Source of the DNA: an uncultured Bacteroides sp. | GTDB taxonomy: Bacteria; Bacteroidota; Bacteroidia; Bacteroidales; Bacteroidaceae | Reading direction: 5' to 3' | Assembly (NCBI GenBank): GCA_900553185.1 | Contig: USCT01000011.1 | Span: 1-56,815 of the forward strand | DNA: 56,815 nucleotides | Shown here: piece after piece, positions 35,168-42,843 of the stretch | Numbering within the stretch: position 1 is the stretch's first letter | Layout of the letters: each line of letters opens with the position of its first letter | Program-made: the position numbers and the translations under genes | Notes under the pieces: generated by a model | Database searches by the model: none | What the model saw: only the letters and a program-made list of their open reading frames with translations | What the model was told of the DNA's origin: nothing

Positions 35168-37426
35168 ATGGATATGAGAAAGTTATTGCTATTACTGATT
35201 GGTGGAATCGTTTGTGTTTTGTTGGTAACAGGATGCAAAGAAACCGGTCATTCGAATAATCGTTATGTCAATAAATGGATTGGTACGGCTTCGGATGGTA
35301 GAGTTACTCCGGTCGCTTCCGTGCCGTTCGGTATGATGCAAATAGGTGCGGACACGCGGTCTTGCGGCTCCGGATATCATTATGATGACTCCTCTGTGCT
35401 GGGATTCAGTCACCTGCATAAAAGTGGGGGTGGATGTGCCGATTTCTTGGATATCCTGTTTATGCCGTTACCTCTGAATGAGGCAGTGGACGGTGACAGA
35501 TTGTATTCCAAGCAATACCAGGCGGCATTGTCTCACCAGGAAGAAAAGGCGGAACCGGGATACTATTCGGTCAATCTGTATAACAAGCAGCTGACGGTGG
35601 AGCTGACCGCTTCCCGTCGTTGCGGAATCCAGCGATATCGGTATACTTCCGGAGGGGTGATACCGGTAGTGGTAGATTTGAACTATGGTTCGGAATGTGC
35701 CTGTACCATCCAACCCGAGCACGATGTAGATACGGTCTATATATCTGCATTCGAGCTAGTGGACTCGTGTACGATTCGCGGTTATCGCTTCTCGAACGGT
35801 TGGACACCGGGACAACAGGTATATTTCTATTCCCGTTTCTCATCACCGATCAAAACTTGTGCTTTGTATGTCGATGACCGTCGTATAGCGGAAACTTCCT
35901 TTGCCGAAGGACGAAACATAAAAGCTTTACTTTCTTTTGAGAATGAATGTGGAGAGTTGACAGTAAAGACGGCACTTTCTTCGGTAAGCATGGAGGGAGC
36001 GGCAGCTAATTTGTTGACGGAAGTCCGGGATAAGGCATTCGAAGAGGTGAGACAGGCAGCCTTTGAGTCATGGAGTCGGGTGCTGGGACAGATAGAGGTG
36101 GAGACCGACGATCCGAAGAAGAAGGAACTTTTCTATACCTCGTTGCACAATGTCATGCTGTATCCGTTCCTGATGTCGGATGTGGACAACCGTTTCCGAG
36201 GACCGGATTACCAGGTGCACCAGACCGATGGTTTTGACTACTATGGAGGCGTGGTCGGACTTTGGGATACATTTCGGGCGGCTTGTCCGCTGTTGGCAAT
36301 GCTGAATCCGGAAGTAACAAATGATTATGTCAAGACGTTGCTGGAACATTATAAATATGCCGGACAGCTGCCGATATGGACGTTGTGGGGCATAGAAAAT
36401 TATCAAATGACAGGAATCCACTCGTTGCCGGTGATAACGAACGCTTACTTGAACGGGGTGCGAGACTTTGACACCCGGTTGGCTTTAGAGGCCATGGTAA
36501 CTTCGGCCATGAAAGATACGTGCGGTTATTCCATGGGTTATTTTGTCGGTCTGGAAAACTATAAGAAGTATGGCTATGTGCCTTGCGATCTGGAAATGGA
36601 GTCGGTGGCACGTACGCTGGAATATGCGTTTGATGATTATGCGCTGGCTCGTTTTGCCGAGGCTGTCGGTGCGGAGCAAGAGGCTGTTCGCTTCATGAAT
36701 CGCTCGTCCAACTATCGCAATGTCATCGACCCTGTCACCTTGCTGGCACGGGGACGAACGAAAGACGGCGGTTGGCGTACACCGTTCGATCCGTTAGCTT
36801 CTTCGCACCGTCGGGACGATTATTGCGAGGGGAACGGATGGCAGTGGACTTTTTTTGTGCCGCATGACGTAGAAGGACTGGCTAGTCTGCTGGGCGGTAA
36901 AAAAGCATTGGAGGCTCGATTGGACACACTTTTCAGTATGTCTTCCGAATTGCGGGGAGACAATGTTTCCGGGGATATTACCGGACTGATTGGGCAGTAT
37001 GCACATGGAAATGAGCCGGGGCATCATACCATATATATGTATAATCGGGTAGGTCGTCCTGACAAGACACAGAAGTATGTCAACCAAGTGTTGACCACTC
37101 TCTATGACAACACTCCGGCAGGTATTTGCGGCAATGAAGATACTGGACAGATGAGTGCCTGGTATGTTTTTAGTTCGTTAGGCTTCTATCCGATGAATCC
37201 GGCTTCCGGACAATATGAGTTGGGTGCGCCCTTGTTCCGGAAGGCTGTAATCAGACTGGCTTCGGGCAAGAAACTGGTTATCCGGGCAGACAACCTGTCG
37301 GATGAGAACATTTATGTAGATAAGGTTTATCTGAACGGGCAGCTTCTGGACCGTACGTACATTACGTTCGAGGAAGTACAGCAGGGCGGCGAACTTCGTT
37401 TTGAAATGAAAGGGGATGATTTATAA
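35168..37426 (+). CDS. GH92 alpha-mannosidase lipoprotein
   Basis: The 752-residue protein has a lipobox (LLVTGCKE), and a purine-rich AAGGAG directly precedes the start. N-terminal beta-sandwich: NRYVNKWIGTASDGRVTPVA, SVPFGMMQIGADTRS. Catalytic (alpha/alpha)6 part: GLWDTFRAACPLLAMLNPE, general acid Glu554 in YCEGNGWQWTFFVPHDVEG, GNEPGHHTIYMYNRVGRPDK, and GNEDTGQMSAWYVFSSLGFY. These are the complete signatures of a calcium-dependent exo-alpha-mannosidase. The residue pair before NEP is His-Gly, not the His-Glu that I recall for alpha-1,2-specific members, so another linkage is more likely (uncertain). It is the last gene before a strong terminator and starts 21 bases after the family X gene. 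Confidence 0.93.
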   Translation: MDMRKLLLLLIGGIVCVLLVTGCKETGHSNNRYVNKWIGTASDGRVTPVASVPFGMMQIGADTRSCGSGYHYDDSSVLGFSHLHKSGGGCADFLDILFMPLPLNEAVDGDRLYSKQYQAALSHQEEKAEPGYYSVNLYNKQLTVELTASRRCGIQRYRYTSGGVIPVVVDLNYGSECACTIQPEHDVDTVYISAFELVDSCTIRGYRFSNGWTPGQQVYFYSRFSSPIKTCALYVDDRRIAETSFAEGRNIKALLSFENECGELTVKTALSSVSMEGAAANLLTEVRDKAFEEVRQAAFESWSRVLGQIEVETDDPKKKELFYTSLHNVMLYPFLMSDVDNRFRGPDYQVHQTDGFDYYGGVVGLWDTFRAACPLLAMLNPEVTNDYVKTLLEHYKYAGQLPIWTLWGIENYQMTGIHSLPVITNAYLNGVRDFDTRLALEAMVTSAMKDTCGYSMGYFVGLENYKKYGYVPCDLEMESVARTLEYAFDDYALARFAEAVGAEQEAVRFMNRSSNYRNVIDPVTLLARGRTKDGGWRTPFDPLASSHRRDDYCEGNGWQWTFFVPHDVEGLASLLGGKKALEARLDTLFSMSSELRGDNVSGDITGLIGQYAHGNEPGHHTIYMYNRVGRPDKTQKYVNQVLTTLYDNTPAGICGNEDTGQMSAWYVFSSLGFYPMNPASGQYELGAPLFRKAVIRLASGKKLVIRADNLSDENIYVDKVYLNGQLLDRTYITFEEVQQGGELRFEMKGDDL

Positions 37427-37543
37427 TAAGAGCTAAAGGCTTTGTAATAGGTTTCCATTTAAGAATCAGAGGACATGTCGGAACTCAATTTTTGAAGACA
37501 TGAATTTATGATTTAAGATCGGACATCCTAAAGGACGAAAGAA

Positions 37544-37589
37544 GGGGGTGTATCAAACTCTGTATGGAGTGATGATACACCCCCTTTTT
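37544..37589 (+). terminator. Rho-independent terminator
   Basis: A perfect 12-base stem, GGGGGTGTATCA (37544-37555) with TGATACACCCCC (37573-37584), around a 17-base loop is followed directly by TTTTT. This is a textbook intrinsic terminator about 120 bases after the GH92 stop codon. It closes the upstream transcription unit. Confidence 0.92.
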
Positions 37590-37694
37590 AAGGTTATGAT
37601 TGCAAACTGTAACTTTTCGAAGTGACTATTTGTAAATGGAAACATTAATAAGACTTTTCTTTTATTTCAGCTCCTATTTTCTTTCATTCTTCTA

Positions 37695-37892
37695 TCAGAC
37701 CGGCTTAATTGTCTGCTCTGATATATAAAGGCAACTCCAACAGGCTTCATTCCCAGGTTTTTCATTGACCATTCTTCGTTCGCCGACTCTGAATGAAGAA
37801 TTCAGCACTGCTGTTATTACCGATATCTCTTCTTGAAACAGGCCGAAAAGAAACTTAGCTACACGGACCTTCAAATAATTTCCCAATAACAT
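37695..37892 (-). CDS. Possible 65-residue ORF or relic (unrecognised)
   Basis: This is a short minus-strand frame in the 627-base gap between two GH92 genes. It encodes a protein starting MLLGNYLKVRVAKFLFGLFQ and ending with a Cys-x-x-Cys (WSCLYIS). I recognise no domain. It has no signal peptide and is the only plausible minus-strand frame inside the PUL. It could be a relic of another gene or a chance frame. Confidence 0.22.
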   Translation of the reverse strand: MLLGNYLKVRVAKFLFGLFQEEISVITAVLNSSFRVGERRMVNEKPGNEACWSCLYISEQTIKPV

Positions 37893-37934
37893 GTAAACAG
37901 CTTCTTAGGATTTAGACATTTTTTCTGGTTGGGC

Positions 37935-37974
37935 TTGTGTGTGTATCCGGTTTGAACCTACTTATGTATAAAAG
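37935..37974 (+). promoter_or_regulatory. Candidate ECF-sigma promoter, copy C (second enzyme operon)
   Basis: This is the third copy of the 40-base motif: TTGTGTGTG, TATCCGG, TTTGAACCTACTTAT, GTATAAAAG. It is the closest match to the fecR copy at 7486 and lies 79 bases before the start codon at 38054, after the terminator at 37544. Its position at the head of the second enzyme block, 30 kb from the sigma gene, is the best argument that the motif is a sigma-dependent promoter. Confidence 0.65.
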
Positions 37975-38053
37975 CATACGGGTTGGGATTTTAGAACTGC
38001 ATGATTCTTATCCCGAATAAATTTTAGGTGATTATTATTAAAAAACGTTCAAT

Positions 38054-40222
38054 ATGAAAAACATGGTCAAGTCTGGATTTTTATGTTTCCTTTTTCTTGT
38101 AAAGGTTATGTCTGTTGGAGCGCAAAGTGTTTTAGAGCATGTCAATATGTTTATAGGAAGTACTGGGAAACATAGTACAGAGTATGGTGGAACCATCCCG
38201 GCTGTCAGTGAACCTTTTGGAATGACACAATGGTGTGCGGCTACCCGTGTAAATGGAATCTCCAGAACTTGTTATCACTATGATGATAACAGGTTAATCG
38301 GTTTCATGGCTACTCACCAGCCGGCAGTCTGGATGGGAGATTATGGATTTTTTACCTTGATGCCACAAGTAGGAGAGATACAAATACAACCCGAAGTACG
38401 TTCTGTAGTACTGAATCATTCCCAAGAAACGGCAACACCTTATTATTACAAAGTTAACTATACTGATGCAAAAGGAAATGAAGTTGGTACTGAATTTACG
38501 GCAACTTCCCGTTGTGCTTTTTTTAAAGTAACTTATCCGAGCAATGGAAAAGCCCTGTTGTTCTTGGAAGCGTCTAGAGAGAAAGATGGAGGAGGCATTC
38601 AGATTCTCCCTGAACGGCAGGAAATAAGAATCTATAATAAGGAACGGCATGATAGTCATTTAGGCCCCAGACTGTATAATTTTAAAGGTTGTTATGTCTT
38701 GAGGTTCTCCGAACCTTTTGCCGGATATGGTACATGGAATAATGATGACGTTTTTAAAGACAAATGTTCTGAAGAAGGTTCGCATGCGGGTGGATACATA
38801 GAATTTGAGGATAATATAAGAAGTGTGGAAGTGAGGATAGGTTCTTCATTTATTGATTATAGCCAAGCTGCATATAATCTGAATGAAGAAATGCCCGATA
38901 CATTGAATTTTGAGCAGATAAAAGAGAAGGTGAAAGAGGTGTGGGAAAAGAATTTGGACAAGATATCGGTCAAAGAGGCTTCTGATGAAGATTTGGATAT
39001 TTTCTATACAGCCTTTTTCCGTACAATGCAATATCCCAGGGAATTTTCTGAATATGGACGTTATTACAGTCCGTTCGATGATCGGGTACATGAGGGAGTA
39101 TCTTATAATGCCTATTCCTTATGGGATACCTTTAGAGCACAACATCCTTGGCTTCAATTGACCCAACCCGGTCGGATTAACGATATGATTACATCATTAA
39201 TACAAATGTATCAGGAAGGCGGCTGGTTACCTAAATGGCCTAACCCGACTTACACCAATATCATGATAGGTACGCATGCGGATGCGGTCATAGCCGACGC
39301 CTTTGTCAATGGATTTAGGGGTTATGATGTAGAGAAAGCCTATGAGGCTGTAAGGAAAGATGCATTCTGTGCACCTCGCGGTGATTACAGGTGGGGAGAC
39401 CGTCACTATTGGAATGGAGACTATGAAGCGAGAGGTGGATTGACAGAATATCTGCAATTGGGTTATGTAGCTTCCGATAAAACTAATGAATCTGTTTCAC
39501 GTACGATGGAATTTGCATTGGATGATTATTGTATAGCACAGATGGCCAAGGAGCTTCAACACGAGGATGATTATAAGGTCTTGATGAGGAGTTCCAGAAA
39601 CTACCTCAATCTATTTAACTATCGGACTGGATTTTTTCAGGCAAGAAAAAGTGATGGAAGCTGGGGGAAAACTGAAGAGGGTTTTACGGAAGGAGGCAAA
39701 TGGACTTATCGGTTTTGTGTGATGCAGAATGTTCCAGATTTGATAAGTTTGATGGGAGGAACAAAAGCGTTTTGTACTGAGCTTGACAGGAACTTCGAAG
39801 AAGGGTATTATCGGCACGATAATGAGCCGGGACATCATTTTGCCTATTTATATGACTACTGTGATAGGCTTGATAAGGTTCAGAAACGTATTCCTGCAAT
39901 TATGAAGCAGCATTATCAGAACAGACCTGACGGCTTGTCTGGAAATGATGATTGCGGACAAATGTCTGCATGGTATCTGTTCAGTGCTTTGGGCTTTTAT
40001 CCGGTTACTCCGGCTTCGGGTGAGTATGCGCTGGGTATTCCTCATTTTAAAGAGATCGTTGTTCATCTGGATGGAGGTAAAATTCTGAAAATTAAAGCTC
40101 CGGACTTGAAAAAAGGACAGCCGCTTACGCACGTCAGGATGAACGGGAAATTATTGGAAAAACCGTTTGTTTCAGTTAAAGAAATCATGCAGGGAGGTGT
40201 ATTGGAGTTTTCATCCCGTTAG
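38054..40222 (+). CDS. GH92 alpha-mannosidase
   Basis: The 722-residue protein has a signal peptide ending SVGAQ. N-terminal beta domain: VNMFIGSTGKHSTEYGGTIP. The catalytic domain contains YSLWDTFRAQHPWLQLTQPG, general acid Glu546 (GFTEGGKWTYRF), DNEPGHHFAYLYDYCDRLDK and GNDDCGQMSAWYLFSALGFY. All key GH92 segments are present. The residue pair before NEP is His-Asp, unlike the other three copies, which suggests a different acceptor subsite. It starts the second transcription unit behind candidate promoter C. It is secreted without a lipid anchor, so probably periplasmic, acting on imported oligosaccharides. Confidence 0.93.
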   Translation: MKNMVKSGFLCFLFLVKVMSVGAQSVLEHVNMFIGSTGKHSTEYGGTIPAVSEPFGMTQWCAATRVNGISRTCYHYDDNRLIGFMATHQPAVWMGDYGFFTLMPQVGEIQIQPEVRSVVLNHSQETATPYYYKVNYTDAKGNEVGTEFTATSRCAFFKVTYPSNGKALLFLEASREKDGGGIQILPERQEIRIYNKERHDSHLGPRLYNFKGCYVLRFSEPFAGYGTWNNDDVFKDKCSEEGSHAGGYIEFEDNIRSVEVRIGSSFIDYSQAAYNLNEEMPDTLNFEQIKEKVKEVWEKNLDKISVKEASDEDLDIFYTAFFRTMQYPREFSEYGRYYSPFDDRVHEGVSYNAYSLWDTFRAQHPWLQLTQPGRINDMITSLIQMYQEGGWLPKWPNPTYTNIMIGTHADAVIADAFVNGFRGYDVEKAYEAVRKDAFCAPRGDYRWGDRHYWNGDYEARGGLTEYLQLGYVASDKTNESVSRTMEFALDDYCIAQMAKELQHEDDYKVLMRSSRNYLNLFNYRTGFFQARKSDGSWGKTEEGFTEGGKWTYRFCVMQNVPDLISLMGGTKAFCTELDRNFEEGYYRHDNEPGHHFAYLYDYCDRLDKVQKRIPAIMKQHYQNRPDGLSGNDDCGQMSAWYLFSALGFYPVTPASGEYALGIPHFKEIVVHLDGGKILKIKAPDLKKGQPLTHVRMNGKLLEKPFVSVKEIMQGGVLEFSSR

Positions 40223-40398
40223 GTTTGGTCGGGATGGATCATGAAAGCTCCTTGATACATGATGCTGAATGGGTATCTGAATAATTTGAATAATATATTC
40301 CGGTTGTTTCAGCTGATTGGGGAAGGAAATATGTTCTGTCATGATTTTCGGTGAACCATGAAATAGTTGATAATAGTCTTAAAATAGAATCTTTAGCA

Positions 40399-42723
40399 AT
40401 GAAGATACAGAAAGAAAAAATGAAGGAATGGTTGATAGGACTCTGTGTAGCCGGAACATTATTCTGTTCTTGTTCCGATAAGAGTGTAGAAGTGATTCCG
40501 ACCGATTATGTGAATCCTTTTATTGGAGCGAGTACAAATATTCAAGCTGCAGGAGCATATCACGGGTTAGGTAAAACATTTCCAGGTGCAGTGGTTCCAT
40601 ACGGTGCTGTACAAGTCAGTCCGAATACGATAACTGGAGGTGATAACGGTTCAGGATATAGCTATGAACACCGGACCATAGAAGGTTTCGCGTTTACCCA
40701 AATGAGTGGAGTAGGCTGGTACGGCGATTTAGGTAACTTGCTGGTTATGCCCACTGTCGGGAAGATGCATACTAATTCAGGGAAAGAAAATGGTGTGGAA
40801 GGGTATCGATCGGAATATGACAAGGCTTCTGAAAAAGCTACTGCCGGGTATTATAAGGTATTTCTTACAGATTATCAGGTAAATGTTGAAGCGACTGCCT
40901 CTTCCCATAGTGGAATGTTGCGGTTTACTTATCCGCAGAGTAACCAGGCTAGAATACAGATTGATTTGGCCCGTCGGGTAGGTGGAACATCTACTTTCCA
41001 GGCTGTGAAAGTGATAGATGAGCATACGATAGAAGGACGTATGGAATGTACCCCTGAAGGTGGAGGATGGGGAAATGGAGATGGCAAAGCGAACTATACG
41101 GTATATTTTTACACCCAGTTTTCAAAGCCCTTGAAAGATTTCGGCTTTTGGGAAGTTACTGTGCCGGAGGGGCAATCGCGCAAACGTGAATTTATTGAAA
41201 GTAAAGAATTTCAAGAACTCACTTCTCAAGCCAGGATTGTACGGAATGTAAGGGAATTTCAAGGGAAGCATATTGGTTTCTTTATGGAATTTGATACGGA
41301 AGCCGATGAAAAGGTATTGTTCAAGTCCGGGATTTCGTACGTCAGCGAGTCGGGTGCAGAAATGAATCTGAAAAAAGAGATTGCTGACTGGAATTTTGAA
41401 AAGATACGGGAGCAGGCACGGAATCAGTGGGAGGTGGCCTTGTCGAAGATAAAGGTTCGTGGAGGTAGTGAGGAACAGAAATGGATTTTCTACACCGCCT
41501 TGTATCATACAATGATTGATCCCCGGATTTTTGCTGATGTAGATGGTAAATATGTAGGTGCAGATGGCAAAGTACATGAATCTGACAGGTTTACCAAAAG
41601 AACTATATTCAGTGGCTGGGATGTGTTCCGTAGCCAGATGCCTCTGCAGACTATAATCAACCCTTCTTTAGTGAATGATTTGTTATGGTCTTTGACGACT
41701 ATGGCAGAGGAAAGTGGCAATGGTTATTATGAAAGATGGGAGTTCTTGAATGCTTACAGTGGATGTATGTTGGGTAATCCTGCCATTTCTGTTTTGGCTG
41801 ATGCTTATGCTAAGGATATTTGTCAATTGAATATGGATAAGGCTTATGCGTATGCAGACAAAACCTCTAAAATGTTCGGTAATTCTGCATTGGGATACTC
41901 TCTCAATCCGTCAAGTATCTCCAAGACCCTGGAATATGCCTATACGGAGTGGTGCATGTCCCGATTGGCAGAAGCTATGGGAAAGCATGAGGATGCCGAA
42001 TATTACGCAAAGTTGTCCCAATCCTATCGCAACCTATATGATACAGAAAAACATTGTTTTCGTCCGAGAGAAGCCGATGGCTCATTCGAGGCTTGGCCTG
42101 CAAAGGGAATATTACAGGAGGGTTATGGTTGTACGGAATGTAATGAGTATCAACAGAGGTGGTTTGTCCCTCATGACATACAGGGTATGGTGGAACTGAT
42201 GGGAGGAATAGAACAGGTGGTTGCTGATCTGGATACCCTGTTTGCAAAAACTCCGGTTGATTTCTTATGGAATGCATATTACAATCATGCAAATGAGCCT
42301 GTGCACCATATCCCTTATCTATATAACCGTTTGGGAGAACCCTGGAAAACTCAGAAATGTTCACGTTTCATCTGCGATAATGCTTACCATAACAGTGTGG
42401 AAGGCTTGGTCGGTAACGAAGATGTAGGTCAGATGTCTGCATGGTATGTTTTATCTGCTTGTGGATTATATCCTATCTGTCCGGGTGATACCCGTTATGA
42501 AATAACCAGTCCGTTGTTCGATGAGGTAAGCATTCAGGTAGGGAATAATAAAACATTCGTTATCAAGACTTATCATAATTCATCTGAGAATGTATATATC
42601 CAGTCTGCCCGTTTGAATGGGAAACAGTATTCAAAGTGTTATCTGGATTATAAGGATATTATGAAAGGAGGCCTGTTGGAATTGGATATGGCGGCAATTC
42701 CCAATGAGAAATGGGGAAAATAA
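40399..42723 (+). CDS. GH92 alpha-mannosidase lipoprotein
   Basis: I place the start at the ATG at 40399, or possibly 40420, because MKEWLIGLCVAGTLFCSCSD is a lipoprotein signal. A GTG at 40351 would add 16 non-signal residues. The protein is then 774 residues. N-terminal part: DYVNPFIGASTNIQAAGAYH, GKTFPGAVVPYGAVQVSPNT. Catalytic part: general acid Glu580 (TECNEYQQRWFVPHDIQG), ANEPVHHIPYLYNRLGEPWK and GNEDVGQMSAWYVLSACGLY. The acid motif is ECNEYQQ rather than EGNAWQY, so the -1 subsite surroundings are unusual although the Glu is kept. This is the fourth GH92 of the locus and the most diverged around the acid residue apart from the Gln variant. Confidence 0.92.
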   Translation: MKIQKEKMKEWLIGLCVAGTLFCSCSDKSVEVIPTDYVNPFIGASTNIQAAGAYHGLGKTFPGAVVPYGAVQVSPNTITGGDNGSGYSYEHRTIEGFAFTQMSGVGWYGDLGNLLVMPTVGKMHTNSGKENGVEGYRSEYDKASEKATAGYYKVFLTDYQVNVEATASSHSGMLRFTYPQSNQARIQIDLARRVGGTSTFQAVKVIDEHTIEGRMECTPEGGGWGNGDGKANYTVYFYTQFSKPLKDFGFWEVTVPEGQSRKREFIESKEFQELTSQARIVRNVREFQGKHIGFFMEFDTEADEKVLFKSGISYVSESGAEMNLKKEIADWNFEKIREQARNQWEVALSKIKVRGGSEEQKWIFYTALYHTMIDPRIFADVDGKYVGADGKVHESDRFTKRTIFSGWDVFRSQMPLQTIINPSLVNDLLWSLTTMAEESGNGYYERWEFLNAYSGCMLGNPAISVLADAYAKDICQLNMDKAYAYADKTSKMFGNSALGYSLNPSSISKTLEYAYTEWCMSRLAEAMGKHEDAEYYAKLSQSYRNLYDTEKHCFRPREADGSFEAWPAKGILQEGYGCTECNEYQQRWFVPHDIQGMVELMGGIEQVVADLDTLFAKTPVDFLWNAYYNHANEPVHHIPYLYNRLGEPWKTQKCSRFICDNAYHNSVEGLVGNEDVGQMSAWYVLSACGLYPICPGDTRYEITSPLFDEVSIQVGNNKTFVIKTYHNSSENVYIQSARLNGKQYSKCYLDYKDIMKGGLLELDMAAIPNEKWGK

Positions 42724-42843
42724 AAGCTGAAATATTGATGATTATTATGGCTCGGGGACTTTTGAAATAAAGAAAAAAGATGATAACTCATTTTGAATTT
42801 GAAAGAACAAAAATTAATTATATTGATTAAAGTAAGGAATATT

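Noticed and set aside
37977..37993. A 17-base stretch identical to part of the GH2 discoidin tail (21080-21096)
   Set aside because: It might be a scar of another relic, but homology does not extend beyond these bases, and one such match in a window of this size is not strong evidence.
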